Shown here: piece by piece, positions 1 to 9,341 of the stretch | How the letters are laid out: the number at the start of each line of letters is the position of its first letter | How positions within the stretch are numbered: position 1 is the stretch's first letter | DNA from: Emiliania huxleyi CCMP1516 | Taxonomy: Eukaryota; Haptophyta; Isochrysidales; Noelaerhabdaceae | NCBI RefSeq assembly: GCF_000372725.1 | Contig: NW_005196021.1 | Coordinates: 944,123-1,008,122, forward strand | Reading direction: 5' to 3' | Length of the DNA stretch: 64,000 nt | The notes under the pieces: model-generated | What the model was told of the DNA's origin: nothing | The model's input: only the letters and a program-made list of their open reading frames with translations | Database searches by the model: none | Program-made: the position numbers and the translations under genes

Positions 1-4
1 GATC

Positions 5-466
5 ATGGAGAGCGACTGGTCCATCTCAGAAGATGAGGCCGAGCAGGCGAATTCGAGCTTTGCCAGCCGCGCCGCACAACTCGACGAGATTGTGCAGAGC
101 GTCCACGCTGATGGCCCCTATGACTTGGTCTCTGTCGGGTTTTGCCGCTATGGACGGAAGGCGTCTGTCATCAATCTCGCGCACCCGCTGTGCCTCACAG
201 CGTTCATCGTCCACCCAAAGGTGGCAGGGTACCTTGCTGAGGTTTTGAGCGCGTGCACGTGGAAAATTCCCATCGACTGGTTTCCAGCGCTCCTGTGCAA
301 CCAGAAGAAGCTGCGCTGCCGCGTTCACTACGAGAGGACGCGATCTGGCACATTTGGGCAGGGCATGTTCCAGCAGCATCGTACCAAGTATGGCGGGGTG
401 CACGCCGGCGGGGGCTGGCCAAAGTCCGTCGCTGGCAGGGCCGGCAGAGTGACGGCGGGCCCGTGA
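5..466 (+). CDS. Dienelactone-hydrolase-like fragment
   Basis: The ORF opens with an ATG four bases from the window edge. Residues around 40-75 read YDLVSVGFCRYGRKASVINL followed by LTAFIVHP. This resembles the nucleophile elbow of dienelactone hydrolases, where Cys sits in a G-x-C-x-G context, and the next beta strand ending in HP. Family members are about 230-250 aa cytosolic alpha/beta hydrolases acting on lactone or ester substrates; this one is 153 aa. The C-terminal third does not look like the family, so an unrecognised intron, decay, or an upstream start outside the window is likely. Substrate unknown. Assignment rests on one motif region only. Confidence 0.45.
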   Translation: MESDWSISEDEAEQANSSFASRAAQLDEIVQSVHADGPYDLVSVGFCRYGRKASVINLAHPLCLTAFIVHPKVAGYLAEVLSACTWKIPIDWFPALLCNQKKLRCRVHYERTRSGTFGQGMFQQHRTKYGGVHAGGGWPKSVAGRAGRVTAGP

Positions 467-576
467 CAGGACCGATCGTGGGGGTGCTGCTCGTTTCGAC
501 GTGTTTTGATGGGTTCCTTTTTCTAAATGCGCCGTAAATGTGCTGTGAGAGCGAGGTGTTCTTATATTCTTTTTAG

Positions 577-735
577 CCAGTCCCGTGCCCAGTGAGCAGT
601 GTTGTCCGAGGGAGTTTTCTTGTAAAATTCTTTTTACGAGAATTATTTTGAGATTTGTGCGAGGGAGTTTAAAGGTAAAATTATTATGCTGGAGTGCCAG
701 TGCGCGCCAGTCCCGTGCCTAGTAAAGAAGAAGAA
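577..735 (+). repeat. SINE-like repeat with A-rich tail
   Basis: A segment reading GTGCCAGTGCGCGCCAGTCC runs into AGTAAAGAAGAAGAAAAAA at 693-737. A shorter copy (CCAGTCCCGTGCCCAGT) lies at about 577-596. Related copies occur at 24838-24858 and 60083-60130, the latter with the same AGTAAAGAAAGAAAG tail. A dispersed short unit with an A/G-rich 3' end is SINE-like, but no box A/B was found. Nothing else is recognisable in 467-885. Confidence 0.4.
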
Positions 736-885
736 AAAACGCATGCAGACAAAAGAGAGAAACAAAACCCTTTCCGCGCGTTGGGCTCCGCAGGCTGGAG
801 GCCATCTGGAGGCCATCCCGGCGCTGGCTAGAGGCGTCTGTTGGTGGCGAGGCTGGCCGTTAGTCGCTTCGGCAGCACAGACTGA

Positions 886-3834
886 ATGACGGAGGACTCT
901 GGCCTGGATGAGGAGAGTCGCCGCCTAATCGAGCTGCTCATCGAGGAGAAGCGGCGGATACTGGCGAGCGTGCCAGCAGCAAAGGGCATGCCGCAGCCGC
1001 CTCAATCGCCGCCGCCACCTCCGCAGCACCAGCCACCAGCGCCGCCGCCGCCGCCGTCGCAGCCACAGCAAGGGCAGCCGGCACCGCAGATGCCGCCGCC
1101 GCCGCCTCTTCCGCCGCCGCCACCTCTACCACCGCCGCCACCTCCACAGCAGTCGCCGTCATCACCGCAGGAGGCGCCAGCACCGCAGCCGGCCGCACCG
1201 CCGCCGCCGCCGCCGCAGCCTTCGCCACTACCTCCGCAGCCGTCGCCGCCGCCACCCCACCCGTCGTCCCCGCCGCCACCACCGCAGCAGCAGCAGCAAC
1301 CGCCGGGCGAGTCGAGGTCCTGCCAGGATCTGGACGCCGCACCAGCCGCGCCGGCGTCGGCGGCGCGGTCGGCGGGCTCGCGCGTGCGCAGCGAGCGGTC
1401 GTCGTCGATCCCGCGCAACAGCCGCAGCGAGTTTTACGAGCGCAACTTGCGATGGCACGCCGCGCGCGAGTCTCTCCGCCTCTCGAAGCGGCGCGCAGAC
1501 TGCCGTAGCCCGGCCGTCAGACGAGAAGTCTCGCGGAGCCGTCTTGGAGCCGCCACCCATAGGCGCGCCGCCGAGGCTGCCGAGCTGGCGCCCTGCACCT
1601 TCCGACCCGCACCCTCTCCCCGCACGGCGCCGCACTCGCTGCGTCGCTCGCAGTCCGAGAGCGCGCTGAGGCAGGCGCGGCGGCAACGCGCACGGCACCA
1701 CCACCACCTCAGACCGCCCCACGAGGCACTTGTGACTGAGCTTGCGCCCGTCGAGCGGAACAGGGGAGGCCGGCGCACGAGCGGCTGCACCGGCCGGACG
1801 AGCGGGCCCGCAAGCTCGACGAGCTCGAGCGGCGCAGGCGAGGCCGCGGACCTCGGCAACTCTCGGCACATCTCGGCGCGGTCTCGGCCGATTTCGGCGC
1901 GGTCTCGGCGCGGTCTCGGCGCGGTCGCGGCGCGGTCGCGGCGCGGTCTCGGCGCGGTCTCGGCCGATCTCGGCCGATCTCGGCCGATCTCGGCCGATCT
2001 CGGCGGGGCTCGGCTGAGCTCGGCTAGTCTCGGCTTAGCTCGGCCGGTGGCGCAGGCGAGCGGCGGAGGAGGCCGAGCTGGAGTCCTGCTCCTTTGCGCC
2101 GCGCGTGCTGCGCCCGTCGCGGCTCAACCCTGCGGCGGCGGAGGTGGCGTCTCGCGTGCACGCCGCGCTGTCATCTCGGCTCATCTCGGCTCATATCTCG
2201 GCTCATCTCGGCTCATGTCTCGGCTCATCTCGGCTCATCTCGGGTCGACAGGTGACGTCTCGCTGGCGGAGCTCGCCGAGCAAGGGGGAGCGGATCCGCG
2301 CCGCCGAGCAGGCGGCGGCCGAGGAGGCACGCGAAGGTTCTCGGAGTTTTCCGCGAAGGTTCTCGGACCCTTGCTCTAGGCGGCGGCCGAGGAGGCGCGC
2401 GAGCGGCGGCGGATGCGACGCAGCAGCAGCAGCGGGGGGCTGGTCGGCGGCGGCCGGCAGCAAGGCGGCCGGCAGGCGCCCTTCTCTCCTCGCGTCAACG
2501 CGCTCCCTCGTAGTCTGTCCAGTGCCGCGGCCGGCTACCTCGACGAGCCCGCGCACGTGCGGCTGTCGCGCGCGCCTCCCCCCGTGTTGCCCCCGCCGCA
2601 GGGACGCCCCCAGCAGGGGCGCCCCACGCCCCGCTCGCTACGTCGCTCGGCGTCGGCGCCGCGCTTGCAGGCGCGCTTGCAGAGGCCGCCGGCGGCGGGT
2701 GCAGGGGCGGAGGGAGGGGCGGGCGGAGGGGCAGGCGGAGCTGCGGGTCGGCCCGCCCCTCCCGACGACGTCTCCTTTGAGGCCTTCCTCGAGAGGCAGG
2801 CAGAGTACGCGCGGCGAAGGGCCCTCGCAGACGCGCTGCGCGAGGCGGAGAGCAGCGCGGCGGACGAGGCGGCCCTTTGGTTGCGTGGAGCCACCGATGC
2901 CCCTCAAACCACTACTAGGCGGAGAGCAGCGCGGCGGACGAGGCGGCGAGGCGGGTGCGACCTTCGCCCCGCTCCGCCCGGCTAGCGGCGGGGTCGCCGA
3001 GCTTGCTCCGCCGTCTCGAGACGAGGTGTGTGGCAGCTGCTCCAGCGCCGGCAGCGCCCGGCCCTCGAGGTGATCTCGGCTCATCTCGGGCAGTCTCGTG
3101 CCCCAGGTCAAGCAGCCGTCCCTCCAGCCGACCCGCCTCGCCCGGGAGGCGAGGCGGCGGAGGCGGCGGCGGAGGCGGCGGAGAGGGAGGGGAGGGAGCC
3201 GCCGCCGCCGCCGCCGCCGCCTCGCCTCGCCCGCCTCCTCGCGCGCCGCCTTCGGCCGAGTGCCCTTTCTCGCCGTCCATCAACAGCGACGCGCAGCGGC
3301 GGCGGCCGCGCTCCGCGGCGGAGCTGTCTGCGGGCGATGCGCAGAGGCGGGCGGCGGTGCACGAGGCGCGGCGGTGCGAGGCGGAGGCGGAGCCCGCCGC
3401 CGAGCTTCCCCTTCTCTCGCCAGATCGGCCGAGATGACCCGAGGCTGGCCGGTTGATAGGCGGAGGCCGCCGCAGAGCTCACCTTTGCGCCGCGGATCAA
3501 CGCCGTCGAAGGCGTCTCGTCGCGCCTCAAGGTTGCGACGGAGCCGGACTCGTACCTCGAGCGCGTGCGGCAGCACATGGCGCCGCGAGACCACGTCGCT
3601 TGTTCGTACAAAGTGCCGTGGCGGTGGTGACGAGAGCGCTGCTCCGAACAGGCGCTGCGGGACCACGTCGCGGCGTGCATGCGCGAGGCCGAGGCCGAGA
3701 ACCAGATGCGCGAGTGCACCTTCACGCCGCGCACGCGCGAGCCGCCCGCGTACATCGTCCGCATGGCGCGCAGCATGGCCGTCGCCAGAGCTTCCAGGCC
3801 GGCCGCGCCTCCCGCCAGGCCCGGGTGGCGGTGA
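886..3834 (+). CDS. Proline-rich protein with CTFxP-type motifs (multi-exon)
   Basis: ATG at 886 begins a charged head, then a run of Pro/Gln-rich sequence (about residues 36-145). A basic region follows, with a motif near EFYERNLRWHAARE and then APCTFRP. Later exons carry related pieces: ELESCSFAPRVLRPSRLN near 2077, ELTFAPRIN near 3475 and ECTFTPRTREPPAYI near 3705, so the unit (E/A)-x-C-(T/S)-F-x-P-R recurs at least four times. Such motifs occur in poorly characterised protist proteins, some of them flagellar; function is unknown. Two introns are clear: 2312-2379 and 2845-2918, both GC-AG. The second has a 29-nt perfect copy of the downstream exon head at its 5' end. The exon between about 1740 and 1840 needs a frame change, so another intron lies there. 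Stop TGA at 3832-3834. Confidence 0.6.
1853..2050. repeat. Decamer tandem repeat inside an intron
   Basis: Repeats of about 10 nt (TCTCGGCCGA, TCTCGGCGCG) fill the intron joining the LDELERRR exon to the ELESCSF exon. A sister array of TCTCGGCTCA lies at 2172-2250. The same CTCGG/GAGAT decamer style recurs in introns of the helicase gene at 13830-14020, 14236-14285 and 15222-15293. Confidence 0.75.
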
Positions 3835-4087
3835 CCTCCGCAGGCTGTGGCGGCGCATGCTCGCGCGGTCTACTTTTGACCGTCCGTCAGCTTTATGTGA
3901 CATATCAGACCTGTATCTAGATTCGGTTCATTTCGTTCAGGTTCACGTATTCGTGCACCCTTTATTACTTTTGTGCTCAAGCGTGGGGCTCGCGCCCGCC
4001 CCTCGCCAGGAAAAAACCGGGGCCGCGGGGCCGCTTACACATTTACCCTCGAGCGTTCTCGCACAAGATGGAGTGCGAGTTACTCGA

Positions 4088-4240
4088 ACTCGTCTGTCGC
4101 CGTCCCAAACTGTCACTCCCCTTTCTCCCGGCCGGGGTGGGGGGGAGGGGGCGGCGAGTGTGCGGGATGTCTGTGGGCCCGAGAGCGATGCGTCATGTGT
4201 GTGCCCGCCTTTGCGTTTGTTTCATAAACATCGAAAGGTT
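4088..4240 (+). repeat. Dispersed repeat, inverted copy at 32517-32657
   Basis: About 145 bp from CCCAAACTGTCACTCCCCTT to TTTGTTTCATAAACATCGAA reappears reverse-complemented at 32517-32657, with indels in the G/C-rich centre. Both copies lie outside recognised genes. No coding domain seen. Probably a non-autonomous mobile element of unknown class. Confidence 0.6.
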
Positions 4241-4554
4241 ACCCGCAGGTTAGCTCAAACATCAAAGGCAAAAAGCCTGCGAGCTAAGCTCAAAAATCAA
4301 AGGCAAAAGTCGGATATCGGAAGTGCAGAAAAGAAAGAAAGACGAGAACAGCGGCGGAGGAGCGCGCCAGCGTGGATAGGGCGCGTCCTCGCTCGTGGGC
4401 TCTCAAACAAAGAGCGTGGGAGAGACGAAGAGAAAGAAGAAAAGGGGGTTCTCACGCGCGCGAGACAGCGCTCTGTCCTTGTGTGCGCAGAGCGAGCTAT
4501 AAGGTATAAGGTAAGGTAAGGTAAACGAGCTAGAATGCGAGTCACTGCGAGAAC
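4241..4554. other. Intergenic stretch, no gene recognised
   Basis: Contains two near copies of GCTCAAACATCAAAGGCAAA at about 4253-4310 and a purine-rich stretch. It ends in repeated AAGGTAAGGT just before the palindromic repeat. No convincing ORF on either strand. Confidence 0.5.
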
Positions 4555-4602
4555 GTAGTAGCCTCACACGAATTAGGGCCCCTATCCCAATCGTTGAGGC
4601 GA
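4555..4602. repeat. 40-nt palindromic repeat, copy 1
   Basis: After GTAGTA, arms GCCTCA and TGAGGC enclose a second inverted pair (TTAGGG/TCCCAA), an imperfect hairpin spanning 4561-4600. An almost identical unit, with TTGGGG/CCCCAA, lies at 22056-22103. Copy 1 sits 38 nt before the ATG of the hydrolase at 4641, so a regulatory or UTR role is possible, as is a small mobile element. Confidence 0.55.
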
Positions 4603-4640
4603 AGGCAGAAAATCCGTACCAATTGGCACAACCCCCGCCG

Positions 4641-5237
4641 ATGCGCGTTGTCCTCTTCTTGCTGCCGGGCTTTGGCCTCCATGACGAGGACTATTCGCGC
4701 CTCATTGCGAGCAGCGGTGTCGACTCCCATGTCACGTTCGACGTTTGGCCGCGAACTGTGGAGGAGGTCGAGCGCACAAACATAGGCATCCCCGGGCAAC
4801 AGGACTCGCCAAAGGCCAACGCATGGATGGCCACAAAGACGAGAGACTGTGCTGTACGGTTGCAAGAGCTGACGGATGCGGAGGATACGCGCGTGATCGT
4901 CTTTGCGCATTCCGCCGGCGCAGCGTTTGCGAGTCGGCTGCGTTTGCCCTGCGTCTGTTTTGGCTGCAAGCCCATCGAAACCTCGCTTGTGCGCATCCGT
5001 GGCTCGTATGATGCTATCGCCAAGCCTTGTGAAGCAGATACCATCATCGACTGCGGCCACTTCGGCTGCGTCTCAAAGGAGGCGTACCACCGCGCCTGCG
5101 AGTTTCAGAAGGCTCTCGGTTTGCCACCCCTGCTTGAACAGCACAAGGATCAGAGTGCAAAAATTGGCTCGATCGTAGCTCGGGTTGCGCACCTACCACG
5201 CTCGGCAGTCAAGGCTGGCCAGCTAGCAGGAGTCTGA
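4641..5237 (+). CDS. Small alpha/beta-hydrolase-like protein
   Basis: An intronless ORF of 198 aa begins at the first ATG, with no other in-frame ATG before it. The protein starts with a hydrophobic strand and an LPGFG turn typical of lipase-like folds (oxyanion region). It has a nucleophile-elbow-like segment FAHSAGAAFA (A-x-S-x-G rather than G-x-S-x-G) near residue 95 and a candidate catalytic His in DCGHFGC. No signal peptide or membrane segment. It is shorter than typical 250-300 aa hydrolases. Substrate unknown. It may act as a small cytosolic esterase, or be inactive because the first Gly of the elbow is replaced by Ala. Confidence 0.5.
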   Translation: MRVVLFLLPGFGLHDEDYSRLIASSGVDSHVTFDVWPRTVEEVERTNIGIPGQQDSPKANAWMATKTRDCAVRLQELTDAEDTRVIVFAHSAGAAFASRLRLPCVCFGCKPIETSLVRIRGSYDAIAKPCEADTIIDCGHFGCVSKEAYHRACEFQKALGLPPLLEQHKDQSAKIGSIVARVAHLPRSAVKAGQLAGV

Positions 5238-5521
5238 GACCAGCAGTAGAACTCGCCTTGAGCGTTACCCAAGCATGCACGTGACTCTTCGGCGGCACTG
5301 CGTTGAATGCTACACGGCGATACAAGGCATCATGTGACCTCTGATGTCTGAAGGCGCTTTTCTAGGGCAAGAGCCTCGCAGCAGCAGTGACGGACAGTCA
5401 AAAATAGAGCCGCGACAGCTTTAATTGCATATCATCACAGGTTACAGGCATGTAATTGCTGCGTGTTCTTTACTCTCCTAATGTTCGCACTGAGTCGTGA
5501 TGAACGCCCCTGGGGCCCTCT

Positions 5522-5690
5522 CTATACAGCGGCGCCGGCACGCGTCGCACCGCGCAGGCGGCCAGAGCGCAGCAAGGCCACAGCCCCACCTGCAGCGGCA
5601 GCGGCGGCCATGGCAGCAATGGCCCACAGGCGGTAGTCTCTGAGGCCCAAGGTTGCGGAAATCGAGGCCCACACCTCCTGCGGCGACTTG
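5522..5690 (-). CDS. Possible 3' exon encoding a membrane tail
   Basis: On the minus strand an open stretch encodes SPQEVWASISATLGLRDYR, then an Ala/Leu-rich hydrophobic segment and an Arg-rich tail, stopping at 5522-5524. An acceptor-like CCGCAG precedes it. Upstream exons were not found, so this is only a candidate C-terminal exon. The flanking 5238-5520 holds no other gene. Confidence 0.2.
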
Positions 5691-5704
5691 TTCGATTAGT
5701 ACGG

Positions 5705-6019
5705 TTGGACATTTGCTGGGCCCGATTAGAGAAGGAAGGAATATCGCACCGCTTCACGCCGATCAATGAGGCCTTTTCAAGCTCAACCCTCCCACGCGAA
5801 AAGCGCTTTGCCTTTGGTGCTGCAATCCTGCTTAATGTGCTGCATTGCGTTGATCAGAAGGAGCAGACTGCGATCCTCGAGGCCGCGGCAGATCGTGTTG
5901 CCCCTAAGGGCTGCATCATCATCAGCGGCCACTCAGAGCCCACATATTCTCGTGGTGAGCGCCAGCGCTCTCCCACCCTCCAGCTTCACCTCGAGCGCTT
6001 TCGAAACGTAGGACAATAA
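5705..6019 (+). CDS. Class I methyltransferase-like C-terminal fragment
   Basis: No ATG opens this frame; it follows an acceptor-like GATTAG at 5694-5699, so it is probably a 3' exon or remnant. The peptide includes FAFGAAILLNVLHCVDQKEQ followed by a helix and the strand GCIIISGHSEP. This resembles the motif II/III region of SAM-dependent methyltransferases (N-V-L-H, then a strand after APKG). The SAM-binding motif I (GxGxG) is absent, so as it stands it could not bind SAM. Confidence 0.35.
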   Translation: MDICWARLEKEGISHRFTPINEAFSSSTLPREKRFAFGAAILLNVLHCVDQKEQTAILEAAADRVAPKGCIIISGHSEPTYSRGERQRSPTLQLHLERFRNVGQ

Positions 6020-6427
6020 TCTTTTTTCTTTTTTCATGTTTGCTCGAACATGTTCACCAGGCAGCAGAGTGCTGCACCGGCGTGCAGCGGATGCTGCGGC
6101 GCTGCGGCGCCGCCTCCCCGCCCTGTCCACGGAGCAGGCGAGCGGCGGCACGGCCTTCCACCAGCTGCAGGAGGTGCGCACTTCCCAGTGGAAGCACAGG
6201 ATGCTCCCTCCGCATACGCAGCTTTGCGCAGCGCAGCGTACGGGCCACGCCACGCAAAGCCGACCCTCAGTCTGCCCGAGAGGCTGTCTGAGGAAGGCCT
6301 GGCAGGCGCGTACTCGCCTCCTCCGCGGCCATGCCCTCCGCCCGGGCGAGCGAGCAACGCGAGAGGACACAACCCATTCCGGGAATCATGTGCGGTCATC
6401 GAATTCTTTTTATTTTTCGTTCGCCCC

Positions 6428-7435
6428 ATGTTCGCTTGGCTCGTCTCAGCCGTCGCTGCACCGCAAGCGGCCTCAATCCACTACCCAACGTTTGTGAAGG
6501 CGTTGCCTTCCATGTCCGGCCGGACGGTGGCCATTACCGGCTGCTCCCGTGGGCTGGGCTACGTAACGGCGCTGACGCTCGCCAAAAAGGGCGCACAACT
6601 CTTCTTGTTGAATCGTGATTCAGAAGCTTCTGCGAGGGCTCTCGTCGAGCTCACTGCCGAGTGCACCGCGGCAGGCAGTCCGATGCCGCAGCAAATCGCG
6701 TGCGATCTCCTCGACTTCTCCAGCGTGCGAGCGGCAGCGGACAAGCTGAGCTCGCAGCTTGCGGCGGAGGGCTTGCGCCTCGACGTGCTCTGCTGCAACG
6801 CGGGCATCATGCTGATGCCAGACGAGCCTTCCAAAGACGGTTACGATATTACGATCGCCACCAACGTGCTCTCCCACTTTCTGCTCGCGCGGGAGCTTCT
6901 GCCGGCTCTCGAGGCAGCCGCCAGCGCGACTGGCGATGCACGGGTCGTGTCCATGTCAAGTGGCAGCGGGATGGGGCCGCCCGGCTTCGACGCAGCATAT
7001 TTTGCGGCAGGCAGCGGTGGTGCACTCGGTGGGCCTACAGGCGCAAACGCTCGCTACCATCAGAGCAAGCTTGCCAATCTCCTCTTCACCAGTGCGCTTG
7101 ATGAGAAGCTGCGAGCGCGCGGCAGTCGTGTCAGGGCGCTCGCTTGCACGCCGGGCGTGTGCGGCACGGACATGTACGAACACGTGCAGGGTGTCTTCAA
7201 CCCTGGCAAGCCTGTGGACTTTGGCGCGGTGGCGTCTGTTGAGGATGGCTGCCTCGGCCAGCTGAAGTGCGTCTGTGACCCGTCCGTGGAGTCTGGCGAG
7301 TGCTGGGGGCCGAACGGCTACTCAGGGCCACCGGTGCGCCTCGTCATTGCGCCGCCACGGGTGAAAATAGATGTGGCATCTAAGGCGGGCCTATGGGCCG
7401 CATGTGAGGGAGCAGTGGGAGTCTTTGAGGTGTGA
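6428..7435 (+). CDS. Short-chain dehydrogenase/reductase (retinol-dehydrogenase-like)
   Basis: Intronless, 335 aa. Residues 1-30 form a hydrophobic N-terminal segment that may be a membrane anchor or targeting peptide. The nucleotide-binding motif TGCSRGLGY (TGxxxGxG) follows near residue 37. Then come the NAG motif (CCNAGIM), catalytic Ser in MSSGSG and the active-site YHQSK (YxxxK). The layout matches classical SDRs related to retinol dehydrogenases and WWOX, NAD(P)H-dependent carbonyl or alcohol oxidoreductases. The C-terminal extension (CVCDPSVESGECWGPNGY) has extra Cys. Substrate cannot be told from sequence. Upstream in-frame codons are open, but no better ATG was chosen because homology begins soon after this one. 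Confidence 0.85.
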   Translation: MFAWLVSAVAAPQAASIHYPTFVKALPSMSGRTVAITGCSRGLGYVTALTLAKKGAQLFLLNRDSEASARALVELTAECTAAGSPMPQQIACDLLDFSSVRAAADKLSSQLAAEGLRLDVLCCNAGIMLMPDEPSKDGYDITIATNVLSHFLLARELLPALEAAASATGDARVVSMSSGSGMGPPGFDAAYFAAGSGGALGGPTGANARYHQSKLANLLFTSALDEKLRARGSRVRALACTPGVCGTDMYEHVQGVFNPGKPVDFGAVASVEDGCLGQLKCVCDPSVESGECWGPNGYSGPPVRLVIAPPRVKIDVASKAGLWAACEGAVGVFEV

Positions 7436-8010
7436 CTGTGAGAGAGAGAGCAGCAGAGAGCAGAGATTTAGAGCATAGAGGATGGAGGGTGAGCTGAGGA
7501 AATCGAGGGACGCGACCTTCCACTTCGCCACAGACGGTCCCGCGCCTCGCCGCTATGACCGCTGCACGGCCCGTACCGTCCACTGTGCAGCGGTTTTTGT
7601 CCGGAGTGAAAAGTCCAACACACTCCTTGGTAATAAACGGTGTCCCTCAAGCTCAAGCCTCTCAACCCCCGCGCGCTGCGCCGCGCTCGAGGCGAACCTC
7701 GAGTCAGCGCCTTCGGCGGCATGCAGCTCTTTGCGCCAGAAGCCTGGAGAGCAGCTCCTCTGCTGCTCACACACTCTGCACAGTTGGCACAGCCTACGGC
7801 TTTACTGTGCGGCTGCCACAGCTGTGACAGCGATGGGCTCGCCCTCACTGGCCCTCAGTCACTTGTACTTGTGCTGTGGCTTGTGTGAGCGACACTGCTC
7901 GGCGACTGCCGGCACACTGTGAGACCGTGGGTGTGAGGTAAAAGCACGCTACCAGCGCTTGGCCACATTGGCCCTGAAGTCAGATCCTTCTCCTCTGTTG
8001 ATGGTAACAC
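7436..8010. other. Intergenic stretch, no gene recognised
   Basis: Begins with a GAGAGA run at 7440-7468, then about 500 nt of mixed sequence in which no frame resembles a known protein. It may include the 5' exons of the hydrolase fragment at 8011, but no splice signals could be tied to that frame. Confidence 0.4.
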
Positions 8011-8574
8011 TTGTCTACTCTCTGGCGCCGTCTCGCCTCATGCCTCGGCCTCGCCCCGGCATTGTTGCGCTCTCGTGGGCTAGACCCGTCCGCCATCCGG
8101 GCGCTATTCGTGGTCTCAGGCCCGCTCGGGCTGCGCGCCAAGGACCTTTCCCCCTTCCGGTGGATGTGGCGCTTCTGGCTTACGAGACCGCTCATCTGGC
8201 TGCTCTTTGCCCTCCTCGATCGCGCAAACATACTGCTGCCAGTGCTTGGCAGGCCGGCGAACAGGGAGACGGCGGTAGAGTCGTCAGCACTTGCAAGCCT
8301 GGAGACGGCCGAGGCCGAGGACCTCCCGCCACACGTCCACTTCACCTATGGCACGAATGAAGACGAGCAGCTATTGCAGAGGGCCCAAGCGAGGGAGCTG
8401 CAGCGAATCGTCGCAAGCCGGCCCGCTCTCGCGAAGCGCGTGCGGGTAGAGGTTCTAGAGTGCAAAGGCGCGGGCCACTTTGACACGCACTGGCAGGCGG
8501 CCGATGGGAGCAGCGCATGGACGCAGGCGATGCGCCGGGCGATCCATGCGATCCGTGCAGAGCAAGGGCCGTGA
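8011..8574 (+). CDS. Alpha/beta-hydrolase-like C-terminal fragment
   Basis: An open frame of 187 codons lacking an ATG at its start; an in-frame stop lies just upstream. The C-terminal part reads PHVHFTYGTNEDEQLL, a conserved strand plus acid-loop arrangement, and later GAGHFDTHW, a plausible catalytic His. A hydrophobic cap region (WRFWLTRPLIWLLFALL) lies before it. The nucleophile half is missing, so this is a 3' exon of a split gene or a remnant. Stop TGA at 8572-8574. Confidence 0.35.
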   Translation: MSTLWRRLASCLGLAPALLRSRGLDPSAIRALFVVSGPLGLRAKDLSPFRWMWRFWLTRPLIWLLFALLDRANILLPVLGRPANRETAVESSALASLETAEAEDLPPHVHFTYGTNEDEQLLQRAQARELQRIVASRPALAKRVRVEVLECKGAGHFDTHWQAADGSSAWTQAMRRAIHAIRAEQGP

Positions 8575-9341
8575 AGTGATAGCGAAAAGTCAAGAGAGAT
8601 GCCCATCTGCACAAACGCGTCCTCTCTCGAACCTGCTCTGTGATGTCTGTGTCGTCTCTAGGGCCGTATTGGCGTAAAGAAAGGCGCGCCCAGACTCTTT
8701 ACGTTAGATTAGAGCCGTTTGAAGACAGAGCTCGTCACTCTCGTGCACAGCGGGCTGGGTGGTGGGCGCGGGGCGGGGGCTACCTTCGTTGCGCACCCCA
8801 TCGGTGTCCACCTGCTGTCTCTCTCGCGTCGGTGAGCTGTGTGCACGGGCCGACCCACAGGCCACGGCCGCTCAACCTCATCTTCAGTCAATATCGAAGA
8901 TACACACACACCCTCGACGGGGAGGCAGGAGCGCTCTTTTCCCAGCGCCTGTCACGTGTCAGGCTGACTCGACCCCCCCGGGGCCCGCTCGGACGCGTCC
9001 ACCCTCCGTCCAAAACTCACCTTCCCTCTTTTACATACATAAAATCAAAAACATCCGTCCCCTCTCTACCACGCGGCTCTCTACGACCGGTGCGCCGCGG
9101 CCGGTCAAGACACTCAGGTCGAGACACTACTCTACGCGGTACTGATCGCAAGCGCAATCATGCACGGACGGGCCTCTCTCTCGTCTCCGCGGCGCAGTGG
9201 GGGCAAGGAGTTGTACAGCAGCACGAGACCCTCCAGCGGCGCAATCCAACGGCGCAACGGACAGGTACAGGTGCAGGGTCCGAGGTAGCAGGTAAGTGCC
9301 AAGCAAGCAGCTGCAGTGGACAGTCGTCGGCTCAAGCCGGG
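8575..9341. other. Intergenic stretch between convergent genes
   Basis: Contains G/C-rich sequence and short CA runs (8899-8912). No coding frame with recognisable similarity. It probably holds the 3' UTRs of the fragment at 8011 and of the sulfite oxidase gene. Confidence 0.4.

Noticed and set aside
938-1418. Long antisense ORFs opposite the proline-rich exon
   Set aside because: They translate to Ala- or Gly-runs that mirror CCG/GCC repeats; no independent support.
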